The notes under the pieces are model-generated. The model made no database searches, was not told where the DNA came from, and saw only the letters and a list, made by a program, of their open reading frames with translations. Position numbers and translations under genes: made by a program. This document shows positions 37,140 to 47,338 of a DNA stretch of 64,000 bases, in pieces (positions within the stretch are counted from its first letter, which is position 1; the number at the start of each line of letters is the position of its first letter). Source of the stretch: CAIWHR01 sp963726765 (lineage in GTDB: Bacteria; Pseudomonadota; Gammaproteobacteria; Burkholderiales; Casimicrobiaceae); the NCBI GenBank assembly GCA_963726765.1, contig CAVSDH010000015.1, positions 37,185 to 101,184 of the forward strand. The letters are read 5' to 3'.

Positions 37140-39191
37140 TCAGTCCTCTTCGTGCTTGCGCGACTTCTTGAACTCCGTCGCGAGCTGGTGCTGCAAAGGC
37201 GGTGGCGCCGGCTCGTAGTGCGACAGCTGCATCGACCACGAGCCGTGCCCGCCGGTCACGGATTTCAGACGCGCCGAATAGCCCTCGAGCTCGACCAGCG
37301 GCGCCAATCCGTTGATCGCGATCACGCCGGGCTGCAAGCCGTTCGTGCCGGTCACCTGCCCACGCCGGGACGACAGGTCGCCGGCGATGTCCCCCGTGTT
37401 GCCCTCGGGACAGATGATCTCGACGCTGACGATGGGCTCCAGCACGATCGGACGCGCCTTCTCGATCGCGTCGAGAAACGCCTTCTTGCCGGCGGACACG
37501 AACGCGACTTCCTTCGAGTCGACCGGGTGGTGCTTGCCGTCATGTACCACGACGCGCACGTCCTGCAGCGGAAAGCCCGCTATCGCGCCGGTGCCGAGCA
37601 CCTGCTCGACGCCTTTCTGCACCGCCGGCATGAACTGGTGCGGGATGACGCCACCTTTGGTCGCGTCGACGAACTCGAAGCCGGCGCCGCGCTCGCGCGG
37701 CTCCACCCGCAGCGACACCTCGCCGAACTGGCCCGCACCGCCGGTCTGCTTCTTGTGCCGGTGGAAGCCTTCGGCCTGCGCCGTGATCGTCTCGCGATAC
37801 GGGATCCGCGGAGGGCGCGTGTCGATCTCGAGCTTGAACTGCGCGGACATCCGCTCGAGGATCGAACGAAGGTGGAGGTCGCCCAGCGCGCGCAACACGG
37901 TCTCGTTGGTCGTGGCGTCGTGCTCCACGACGATCGTCGGATCCTCGGCGATCATCCGGTGCAGGACGTCCGAAATGCGCTGCTCGTCGCCGCGCTTCTT
38001 CGGCGTAATGGCCACGCCGTGCATCGGCACCGGGAATTCGAGCGGCCGCATGTGAATGTTGTCCTCGTCGTGCGAATCGTGGAGCACGCAATCGAACTCG
38101 ATTTCGTCGACCTTCGCCACCGCCGCGATGTCGCCCGGGACGGCGCGGTCGATCTCGATGCTCTTGCCTCCCTGCAGCAGGAAGAGATGCCCCACCTTGA
38201 ACGGCTTGCGGCCGTCGCCGATGAAAAGCTGCGTATCCCTGGTCACGGTCCCCTGGTGGACGCGGAAAACGCCGAGCTTGCCTACGAACGGGTCGACGAC
38301 GACCTTGAAGACGTGCGCGAGTACATGCTTCTTCGCGTCGGGCTCCGACCGGAATTCCTGTGCAGAGTCGCCCTCCCCCTTGAAGAACAGCGGCGGATTG
38401 CCTTCGGTCGGGTTCGGCGCGAGCTTGACCAGCACATCCAGCAGTTCGCCAACCCCGGCCCCGGTCCTCGCCGAGACGAAGCAGACCGGAACGAGATGGC
38501 CTTCGCGCAGCGCCTTCTCGAAGGGGGCATGCAGCTGATCGGGCGCTATCTCACCCTGCTCGAGGTAGAGCGACATCAGCTCCTCGTCGACCTCCACGAC
38601 CTGGTCGACGAGCGCGCGGTGCGCGTCGGCAACCGACGAGAAATCGGACTCGCCGTCGGGGTTGAAGAAGCAGTCGACGACCTTCGTTCCGCCGCCGGCC
38701 GGCAGGTTGATCGGCAGGCACTCCTTGCCGAACGCGGCCTGGATCGCCGTCAGCACACGCGGCAGATCGACGTTCTCGGCGTCGATCTTGTTGACGATGA
38801 CGATGCGGCATAGTCGCCGCTTGCCCGCCCAGTCCATCATGCGCGACGCGATCATTTCGAGTCCCGATTGCGCGCTCACGACGACTGCGGCGGTTTCGAC
38901 CGCGTCCAGGGCGCCAATCGCCTGCCCGATGAAATCCGGAAAGCCCGGAGTGTCGACGAGATGGATTCGCGTGTCCGGCGTGTCGACGTGGAGCACCGAC
39001 GCGCGCAGCGAATGGTGCCAGGTCTTTTCGAGGGGATCGAAGTCCGCGACCGTTGTGCCGCGCTCGACCGCCCCCGCTTCCTTGATCATGCCGGAGGCAA
39101 GCAGAAGCGCCTCGGCCAGCGTCGTCTTGCCCGCTCCGCCCTGGCCGACGAGTGCGACCGTGCGGATATTTTCGGTGGCGTAATGCGCCAT
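37140..39191 (-). CDS. fusA2: Elongation factor G-like GTPase (EF-G2 type)
   Basis: 683-residue translational GTPase with the full five-domain EF-G layout. The P-loop reads VGQGGAGKTTLAEALL in place of the AHIDAGKTT form of canonical EF-G. G3 is LVDTPGFPDF and G4 is IVNKIDAEN. Domain IV is present with HKKQTGGAGQFGEV and KGGVIPHQFMPAVQKG. Domain V carries PIVSVEIICPEGNTGDIAGDLSSRRGQV. This resembles the second EF-G class (EF-G2), of unsettled role in translocation or stress, rather than the main fusA of the str operon. It stands alone here, away from rpsL/rpsG/tuf. Confidence 0.88.
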   Translation of the reverse strand: MAHYATENIRTVALVGQGGAGKTTLAEALLLASGMIKEAGAVERGTTVADFDPLEKTWHHSLRASVLHVDTPDTRIHLVDTPGFPDFIGQAIGALDAVETAAVVVSAQSGLEMIASRMMDWAGKRRLCRIVIVNKIDAENVDLPRVLTAIQAAFGKECLPINLPAGGGTKVVDCFFNPDGESDFSSVADAHRALVDQVVEVDEELMSLYLEQGEIAPDQLHAPFEKALREGHLVPVCFVSARTGAGVGELLDVLVKLAPNPTEGNPPLFFKGEGDSAQEFRSEPDAKKHVLAHVFKVVVDPFVGKLGVFRVHQGTVTRDTQLFIGDGRKPFKVGHLFLLQGGKSIEIDRAVPGDIAAVAKVDEIEFDCVLHDSHDEDNIHMRPLEFPVPMHGVAITPKKRGDEQRISDVLHRMIAEDPTIVVEHDATTNETVLRALGDLHLRSILERMSAQFKLEIDTRPPRIPYRETITAQAEGFHRHKKQTGGAGQFGEVSLRVEPRERGAGFEFVDATKGGVIPHQFMPAVQKGVEQVLGTGAIAGFPLQDVRVVVHDGKHHPVDSKEVAFVSAGKKAFLDAIEKARPIVLEPIVSVEIICPEGNTGDIAGDLSSRRGQVTGTNGLQPGVIAINGLAPLVELEGYSARLKSVTGGHGSWSMQLSHYEPAPPPLQHQLATEFKKSRKHEED

Positions 39192-39610
39192 GCGTCCCCC
39201 CTCCTATCGTTCCGGTGAATTATACCGGGGTCCCCCGTGACGCCCTTTCGGCCTGCCCGGACCCGCTCCGACGGCAAAAACCGGGCGAAATATCGCGAAA
39301 ACGATTCGCGCGCAATCCGATTTCGCAAACATTTCGTTTTCCGCGCCGACACGAGGTCCGGTCCGCGTGCTGTCGCACATTGCTTACGAACTGCTGACGA
39401 TTTGCTTGCGATTTGCTGACGACTGCATGAGAAGTGTTCGAAAACGGCAACACGGAGGAAATCATGGGTCAGGACATCGCCGTTCATTGATCCACGTCAG
39501 GAATCGAATCGACGGCGCACCTATTCTCGAAACGCGCGGCAGTCGCTAATCCGGCACCACGTAGGTGAGTGCGTATGTGCCGCTGTCGCCACGAGCAAAC
39601 AGGAGTGTCT
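39192..39610. other. 419-base intergenic region upstream of the cytochrome-porin gene
   Basis: Divergent region between the EF-G2-type gene and the cytochrome/barrel gene, noticeably more A+T-rich than its surroundings from about 39290 to 39470. It contains one tiny open frame of eight codons (39464-39490) with a strong CGGAGG site 7 bases before the ATG. No classical -35/-10 pair stands out. Confidence 0.4.
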
Positions 39611-40954
39611 ATGGAGCGTCGCGCAGTGAAGGGATTCGGGAGCGGTGGAACGTTGGCGATGCTGCTTTGTGCATTGCTGTCGAGCCCGGCGAACGCCGTG
39701 CCGTCGTTCGCGCGCCAGACGGGGCAGGAATGCCCTGCCTGCCACGTAAGCTGGCCCGAACTCACGCCTTACGGACGGTACTTCAAGCTCACCGGATACA
39801 CGATCGGCAAGGCGGCCATTACATCGGAAGGCCTCCAGTACTCGCCTCTTGCGGTGATGGCGCAGGCTTCGGTCACCAACACCCGGAAGAACACGACGGT
39901 GGATCCGGAGACCGGCGAGACCGCGCCCGTGACCCAGCGCAACAACAGCGGCGTCTTTTCCGGTGGAAGCGTGTTTCTCGCAGGCAAGGTGAGTGACTAC
40001 GTGGGCGGGTTCATCCAATGGACCTACGACAATCTCGCGACCGTGACGGATGGAACGCTCGGGGGGCACAGCAGCGTAGACAACATCGATTTGCGCGGCG
40101 CGTTCAAATATTCGCCGGCCGGTGCGGGCGAGCCGGAGTGGGTCTTCGGCGTGACGCTCAACAACAACCCCACCGTCCAGGACCCCTGGAACAGCACACC
40201 GGCATGGGGATATCCGTATACGACACCGCCGCTCGCGAACACGCCCGCCGCGGCGACGATCATCGACGGCGGTCTTGCACAGCAAGTCGTCGGGCTGGGT
40301 GCATACGCTTGGTGGCAAAAGACGATCTACGCCGAATTTGCGGGCTACCGCACGGCGAACGTCGCGGGCGACCTGTTCCGGTTGGGACTGCCGATCAATA
40401 CCCCGGGAGGTGTATTCCGGGTCAACAATTTCAATCCGTATTGGCGATTGGCGTACACGCACGACTGGGGCCCGAACTCGATCATGGTGGGCACCTACGG
40501 CATGGTCGCCAACGTCTTTCCCGACAACCTCGATACGACTACGCCTACCGACCGCTACCAGGATGTAGCGCTCGATGCGCAATATCAATTCATTTCGGAC
40601 GAGCACACGTTCACCGCGCAGACGACCTACATTTGGGAAAAGCAGAAATACAATGCAAGTTACCCCGCTGTCCAGGCGACCGGCGCGGGCTACGGCGCGG
40701 GCCCGACGCCTGACAATGCGACCGCTTTGGCATCAGCACGTCGCCGGACTTTCCGATCCTGGCGGCTCAGCGCGAGAGCTATCTGGAGGCGCAAATCGAT
40801 GCGTTCCGTGCGCATACGCGCGCCGAGAAAGACGCCCACGACATCATGTGGGGCATTGCCGGCAACCTCGATCCCGCCATCATCAAGGGGATTGCGCAGT
40901 ATTACGCGGCGCAGCCGCCGGCCGCGGGCCGGGTGCAAGATCCCGCGGCGGTAA
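39611..40954 (+). CDS. Single-heme cytochrome / beta-barrel outer-membrane protein (Cyc2-like), C-terminus lost
   Basis: The start is well fixed: ATG at 39611 behind AGGAG. A signal peptide ending SSPANA leads into VPSFARQTGQECPACHVSW, with one heme-c motif CPACH, then ELTPYGRYFKLTGYT. The following roughly 300 residues show alternating amphipathic strands with aromatic girdles, such as YVGGFIQWTYDNLATV and TAQTTYIWEKQKYN, as in an outer-membrane barrel. A cytochrome fused to a porin is the Cyc2-type architecture of extracellular electron transfer; that role is inferred. Recognisable sequence ends at about 40711. The remaining codons are out-of-frame cytochrome c4 sequence. Two genes appear joined by a deletion. 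Confidence 0.72.
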   Translation: MERRAVKGFGSGGTLAMLLCALLSSPANAVPSFARQTGQECPACHVSWPELTPYGRYFKLTGYTIGKAAITSEGLQYSPLAVMAQASVTNTRKNTTVDPETGETAPVTQRNNSGVFSGGSVFLAGKVSDYVGGFIQWTYDNLATVTDGTLGGHSSVDNIDLRGAFKYSPAGAGEPEWVFGVTLNNNPTVQDPWNSTPAWGYPYTTPPLANTPAAATIIDGGLAQQVVGLGAYAWWQKTIYAEFAGYRTANVAGDLFRLGLPINTPGGVFRVNNFNPYWRLAYTHDWGPNSIMVGTYGMVANVFPDNLDTTTPTDRYQDVALDAQYQFISDEHTFTAQTTYIWEKQKYNASYPAVQATGAGYGAGPTPDNATALASARRRTFRSWRLSARAIWRRKSMRSVRIRAPRKTPTTSCGALPATSIPPSSRGLRSITRRSRRPRAGCKIPRR

Positions 40955-41205
40955 CCCTCGGCAAGGAAGTCTTTGACAAGGGCGTGCCTGCGCGCGGAAT
41001 TCCCGCCTGCGCCACGTGCCACGGACCCGACGCGCAGGGTCAATCCATATTCCCGCGGCTCGCGGGACAGCACGCGAGCTATGTCGTCAAACAGCTCAAC
41101 TACATTCAGTCGCTCGTTCGTGCGGCGCCCGTGATGCACGGCATCGTCAAGGACCTCACGCCCGCCGAAATTCAGGCGGTCGCCGCGTACGTCCAGTCGA
41201 AATAA
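40714..41205 (+). CDS. Cytochrome c4-like diheme cytochrome, 5'-truncated
   Basis: Open frame without its own start, reading GISTSPDFPILAAQRESYLE onward. It contains the second half of a first cytochrome domain (HDIMWGIAGNLDPAIIKGIAQYYAAQPP, with the likely axial Met) and a complete second domain with heme motif CATCH (PACATCHGPDAQGQS) and axial Met in APVMHGIVKDL. The order and linker match diheme c4-type periplasmic cytochromes, which normally start with another CxxCH domain. That first heme motif and the signal peptide are absent. An internal ATG at 40846 could express only part. It converges with pilL. Confidence 0.75.
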   Translation, partial: QCDRFGISTSPDFPILAAQRESYLEAQIDAFRAHTRAEKDAHDIMWGIAGNLDPAIIKGIAQYYAAQPPAAGRVQDPAAVTLGKEVFDKGVPARGIPACATCHGPDAQGQSIFPRLAGQHASYVVKQLNYIQSLVRAAPVMHGIVKDLTPAEIQAVAAYVQSK

Positions 41206-41321
41206 CGGCAAGCTAACCGCTGCGTAACCGGCCGCGGGAGGGAGCACGGTCGATTCCGTGGCGTCCCTGGAGGAGGAGTGCGGAAAGCGCGGACTTGCGG
41301 CCCGCGTCGCGGGCGCGTGGG

Positions 41322-44300
41322 TTACAGCGACAGCGCCAGCATTTCGCGGAGGTTCCGCAATAATTCGTCTTCCTGATACGGCTTGCCGAGGTAGAGGTCC
41401 ACGCCGAGCTCCTTGGCGCGGTTGCGATGCTTCTCCGCGGTTCGCGACGTGATCATGATGATCGGGATGTGCGCGTGCCTGGGTTCGTTCTTGATCGTCT
41501 TCGTGAACTCGAAGCCGTCCATCCGCGGCATCTCGATGTCGAGCAGGATGACGTCGGGAATTCTGTCGTTGAGGAGCTCGAGGGCGTCGATGCCGTCGCG
41601 CGCCGTCAGCACGTCGAAGCCGGCGCGCACCAGGGTTCGGCTGGTGATCTTGCGCACCGTCAGCGAGTCGTCGACGATCATCACGAGCGGCGGTCCCGCT
41701 TCCGTCGGCGCCGGAGCGGTCCTGCCCGTCAATTTCGGCGCCATCCGCTCTTCGTTAGGGTCGAACACCGGCACGTCCGGGCGCTGCGCGAGCTGCACCG
41801 GGTTGATGATCAGCACGATCTCTCCGCTGCCCAGAACGGTCGCGCCCGCGATGCCGGAGACGCGCGCGAGCTGGGGCCCGATGTTCTTCACCACGACTTC
41901 CTGGTTGCCCACCATTTCGTCGACGTGGATGGCGGCGACGTTCTGGCCTGCGCGCAGCAGCAGGACCGGATTGTAGCGGCTGGTCTCGGGATTGTGATGG
42001 GAGTCACCCAGCAGGCGCGGCAGGTAATGGAACGGATAGGTCTTGCCCTGCCATTCGACCTGGCGCGCGACGTACAGGTTGACCAGGGCCTCGGCCTTGA
42101 TCTGCTGCACCTGCTCGACCATCGGCGAAGGCAGCGCCCAGAGCCTTCCGCCTGCACGCACCAGCACCGCCTGCGCCACGGCGAGCGTGAGCGGCAGGTA
42201 GAGGAGGAACGTCGTGCCACGGCCCGGCTGCGTCGTCACCTCGACGCGGCCGCCCAGCGCTGCGATCTCGGCACGCACCACGTCCATTCCGATTCCGCGA
42301 CCGGAGAGCTGCGTGACCTTGGCGGCCGTCGTGAATCCCGGCTGAAAGATGAACTCGATCAGCTGCGCGTCGGTCGGCGTGGCGTCGGCGGCAATGCGTC
42401 CTTGCGCAACAGCGCGTGCGCGAATCTGGTCGAGGCCGATTCCGGCGCCGTCGTCGACCAGCTCGATCGCGATTTCATTGCCGACCTGGCGCACCGTCAG
42501 CGTAATCTCGCCGGTTTCCGCCTTGCCGGCCGCCGCGCGCACGGCGCGCGACTCGATGCCGTGATCGAGCGCATTGCGAAGCAGGTGCTCGAGCGGTCCG
42601 ACCAGCTTCTCCAGCACCGAGCGGTCGAGTTCCGTCTGGCCGCCGCGGATCTCGAGATTGGCGCGCTTGTCGAGCTCCTTCGCCGTCGCGCGCAGGATGC
42701 GGTACAGCCGCTCCGACACGCTGCCGAACGGCACGGTGCGAATCGAGAAGAGCTGCTGCTGCACGTCGCGCGAAAGCCGCGCCTGTGCGACCAGCGCAGC
42801 GTCGGCATCGTCCAGGTTCTTCAACAGCGACTGCTGGACCGTGGAGACGTCGTTGACACCCTCCGCGAGCGATCGGGTAAGTTCCTGGAATCGCGTGTAA
42901 CGGTCGAATTCGAGCGGATCGAATCCCTCGGCGGACTCGCCCGCGAGGCTCATCCGCGACTGGATCTGCGATTCGCCCTGAATTTCTATCTCGCGCACCT
43001 GCGAGCGCAGCCGGATCACGCTGCCCGTCAGCTCCAGCAGGTTCGCCTTGAGCGAGCGCAACTCGCCCTCGACGCGGGCGCGGGCGATCGCCACCTCGCC
43101 CGCTTCGTTGACGAGGCGGTCGATCATGTCGGCACGGACGCGCAACTGCGCGCGCTGGCCGGCGTCGGCTTCGGCATGCGCAGGCGGGGGTGCCGCGGCG
43201 GGCGGTGCCGCGGGCGCCATCGACGGCCGAGGAACGACGATCGGCTTGACCGTCGACGCCGGCGGCGGAATGTCCGCCGCGCGCGCGCGCGCCGGTTCCG
43301 CTGGCGGCGCGACTTCCACCACTTCGGCAGGACGCGTCGCTACCGACTCGATGTCCTCCGCTGCCCAGGGCAACGGAACGTTGAACTTGCCTTCGCGCAG
43401 CGCCTCGAGCACGAAAGCGATGCGATCGAGATCGTCATCGAGCGCATCGAAGAGGTCGGGCGTCGCCGTCACGGCGACACCGCCGACGTCGAGACGCGAT
43501 TCCATGAGGTGCGTGAGCTCGCCCAGCCGCATCGCGCCGGCCATCCGTGCGCTGCCCTTGAACGTGTGCAGCGTGCGGCGCAGCTGGCGCGAGCTTTCGA
43601 CGTCCGCGGGCCGGCGGCGCCACGCGCGGACCTGCTCGCCCGCCTGCGGAAAGAGCTCGGCCGCCTCCTCGAGAAAGATCGGCAGCACGTCCTGGTCCAC
43701 TTCGTCGCGAAGGTCCGCCACCGGGTCTCGAACGGGCTCGGGCAGCCGAACCTCCGGCTCCACGGACGGCGTCGGCAGCACGTGCACGGGCCGCTCCGAG
43801 GCGGCAGCGGCGCCATCCGCGGGCGCATCCGCCGTCACGGCGGCGGCATTCGCGCTTCCGCTCGGCACCGCGGAATTGATGATCTCGGGCGGCGGCGACG
43901 GGACCGCGACCGGTCCGCGTGCGCGCGCCTCGTCGTGCTCGTCGCGCGCTGCCTCGTCTTCCGCCTGCGATTCGGCATCGGCGAGCGCCGGCGCCACGTC
44001 CACCTCCTGGCGCAATCCCTCCAGCTCGCGCTGGATGTCGGACGCCTCCGCAGCGTCGGCTGCGGTGAAGCCTGCGCGATCGTGTACGCGGCCGACAAAA
44101 GCGCGAAGCCCTTCCACCGCGCGCGCCAGTACGGGAAGCGCAGCGCTCGGCAGCGGCAGTTCACGCTGTTGCAGCACCAGCAGCGACTGTTCGAGCGACT
44201 TCGCCGCCGCCGCGATCAGCGGGAATCCGCCGGTGCGATGGATGCCGCACAACGTGTGACTGGCGCGCACCATCGCCGCGGACGGCCGCTGCCGCGCATC

Positions 44301-47236
44301 GAACTGCAGCACGTCGAGTTCGTGCGCGAGAGTGGCGAGGTGCTGGTGGGCTTCCTCGACCAGAATGCCGAACAGCGCCGCCGACAGAGTGACGTCGCCG
44401 ACGGTGATCTCGTCCGTCACCGCGCCGTCGTCGCCGGCTTCGGCAACGGCGGTCTCCTCGAATGCCGGGCCGGCCGCATCCTGCGCGTCCGAACGCCACG
44501 GCCTCCGTTTCGATGTCTTCCAACGTGATTTCGTCGGGCGCGATCGGCGACATCAGCCAGGGCGTCGGCCTCGGCGATGGGCTCCCGAAGCGGCAACGCC
44601 GGCGCCGGCATCGGCTCCATCGCGAGAGTATCGACCAGCGGCGAAGCGCCGACCTCTGGCAATTCGATGAGCGGCATCTCGAGCGATACCGCTGCGTCGT
44701 GTTCGAGCGGCACCCGGGCGCGAGGCTCCGCCGCCGGTTCCGCGAGCGCAGCCGATGGCGCCTCGTCGCGCTCCGCGCGGGGGAAAGGCGGCGTCGACGT
44801 CAGCACTGATTCGCGACCCGCCGGAAGCTCGGATTCGACGGCGGTGATCGCGGCATACAAGGCGACCGGATCCGCGACCACGCGACCGGACGTCGAGAGG
44901 TCGACAACCCACGCGCGGAAGCTGCGTTCCGCCACCGTGATCATGTCGAGCACGAAGGGCGTGACGATGCGGTCTTCCTCGAGAAGCCGATTGAGGATTT
45001 TCTCGACCTTGTAGCCGACCTCTCCGAGATCGGTCAATCCGACCATGCGACCGCTGCCCTTCAGCGTGTGGAACTGCCGGCGCACGGTGCGCAGCGCCTC
45101 GCGGTCGCCGTGGTTCTCCGCCAGGATGGCGCGCTGGGCGGCGACGGTGTCGAGTACTTCGCGCGCTTCCGTGAGATAGATGTCGAGCAGCTCGGCGTCG
45201 AGGCCCTGGGCGTCGGTCTCGAGCAGCCGTTGCGTCTCCTCGGAAATTTCCGGGGCAGGCGCCGCGCCGCCGGCGGCGGCGATCGCGGAAACCGCCGCGT
45301 CGAGGGCGGCCGTTCCGCCCGCATCGAACTCGGTCAGCGCCGCGGCAGCCTGCGCCGTGAGATCGGTGTCGCTGATGAGCTCGGCGTCGTTGCGAAGGTC
45401 CTCGAGCCGCGCGCGAAGCTCGGCCCTGGCCGCGTCGTCCGCGGGAGCATCGCGTACTTCGGCAACCAGCGCCGGCAGGGCGCTGCGAAGTTCCTTGACC
45501 GCGGCCTCGACCGTGTCGCCACGGTCGTCGTCCTGCTTCTGCGGCGTCTCGCCGAGCCGCCTCGCAAGCAGCGGCGCGATCAGGCGCTCCCGCTCCGGAC
45601 GCTGCTGCTCGACTGCCTCGACGTAGAAACCCAGGCCCGAAAGCGACTCCGCGAGGAGCTCGAGATCCTCGTTCGACACCGCCGTGTCCGGATTCGCGTA
45701 GGTGCCGATCTGCTCCTCGCAAAGGCCGAGCAGGCGCTCCGCGTCGTCGAGTCCCAGGATCTTGAGCGCGCCGCGGATCTGCTGGCTGTCCTTGCCGAGA
45801 GACGCGAGCTCGGCACGCTTCGCGCTGTCGCGGAAGAACGCGTCGAGCACCTGTTCCATGTGGCGAAGGTTCGCCTGTATTTCGCGGCTCACCTGGGCGA
45901 GCAGCAGGCGCTCCTGCGCCCGCTTCGACATCTCGTCCAGCAGCGGCGCCGCCGCCGCGCCCGTCATCGGGCGCGCGGTCCGCGCGGCGTCGAGGCGCGA
46001 CAGCATCGTCTCGACCTGCTTCGGGAATTCCGTTGTGAGGTTCGCGTAATTTTCGAGCGCGCTCTCGGCCAGAAGCATGCCGGTCGCGTATTCCATCGCC
46101 AGCGTCTCGGGAATGGCATTCGGCATCTTGTTGAGCCGTTCGACCAATCCCGCCGTCAGCTTCATCAGCGCGCCGTTGCCGACTTCCGCAACATGCTTGT
46201 GGACGGTCGCCAGCGTCTGCTTCAGCTTCGGCAGGTTTTCCGCGCGACCGGAGGCAAACTTGAGCCAGGCGTCCTTCGCGGAGACGAGCGACTCGCGGGC
46301 ATCGCGCAGGAGCGGCTGGATCCGCACGAGATCGGCGTTCAGCACCTCGGCCGACGGAATGAAGCCCGACAGCTTGAAGCCCTTCTGCACCGCCTGCACG
46401 GACGGCACCACCGGCGCGCTGATCGCAACGTAGTAGAGAACCTCCCGCCGCAGCCGGTCGGCGACCTTGGAAGAACCTTCGACGACGCGGCGAATCTGCA
46501 GGTCGATGCGCGCTGCGAGCTGCTTGACGCCGAATCCCGATTCAAGGCCGCGCTCGACAAGAGCGTCGAGCAGCGCGCCGACGGTCCACCAGAATGCGCG
46601 CAGATTGGGTTGCGTCGTCGCGCTCTCGATGCCCGCGACCGCGTCGCGCATCGTCTTGGCGCCCTCCCCATCGTCGGCGCTGCGCAGCCATGACAGCAGT
46701 CCGCGCTGGTAGAGGCGGCGCTGTTTCACCATGTACGACGGGAGCTTGGCGGCCGGAATCACCTGCGCGGTGCCGAGGTTCGGCGCCCGCGGCCCGAGAT
46801 CCGGGTAGAAAAGGTCCGTCGGCGACGCGGCCTTCACGCCGCGCCCGCGCTGCATCGCCTCGTACTCCGGAAAGAGCTTGAGCGGGATCGGCACCGCGCC
46901 GTTCACGAGCTCATCGAGGAAGATCCGCAGCTTCTTGCAGGCGCGTTCTATCGCCTCGCACACTTCAGGCGCCTCGGCCTCGGGGAGTTCCTCGAGCCTT
47001 GACAGCTGCCGCTCGACCTCGTCGGTGAAGGCGACGACGGCGTCGAGCCCCACCATCTGGATGGCGCCCGCGGCCTGGTGGATGTGCGTGCGCGCGTGCT
47101 TGAGCGCCGCCGGGTCCATGCCCGCAGCGCGAAAGGCGACCAGCGACTCCAGGCCGCGTGTCAGCGCCTGGTCGATCTCGCCCTGGACCCAGGACAGCGG
47201 GCCCAGGTCGAATTCGGTTGCGGAGTCAGTGGCCAC
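41322..47236 (-). CDS. pilL: PilL/ChpA-type multi-Hpt hybrid histidine kinase, two frameshifts
   Basis: CheA-like kinase of the Pil-Chp system controlling type IV pili. Corrected length is about 1970 residues. N-terminal PilL-type region with a degenerate Hpt (ARTHIHQAAGAIQ). Canonical Hpt domains are around FHTLKGSGRMVG and LHTFKGSARMAG, and a variant one at SHTLCGIHRTGG. Then come the dimerisation region, the ATPase (LLRNALDHGIESR, DDGAGIGLDQI, GRGIGMDVV), a CheW-like domain and a C-terminal receiver (MIVDDSLTVRK, ILLDIEMPRMDG, LYLGKPYQEDE). Extra bases at 44554 and 44480-44481 break the frame in a low-complexity linker. The start is GTG 47236, or TTG 47269. Last gene of the operon. Confidence 0.92.
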
Positions 47237-47338
47237 GTTCGTTTCGTCCAATCCCGATCGTCTGAGCAAGAACCGCGCCTGCCCTTGCCGGGCGTGGCCG
47301 GGCGCCGGGCTTCCGCGTCAGGCGAGTCTTGGCGGCGG

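Noticed and set aside
41300..41314. Short GC-rich inverted repeat between the cytochrome and pilL ends
   Set aside because: The 6-bp stem without a T-run is too weak in sequence this G+C-rich.
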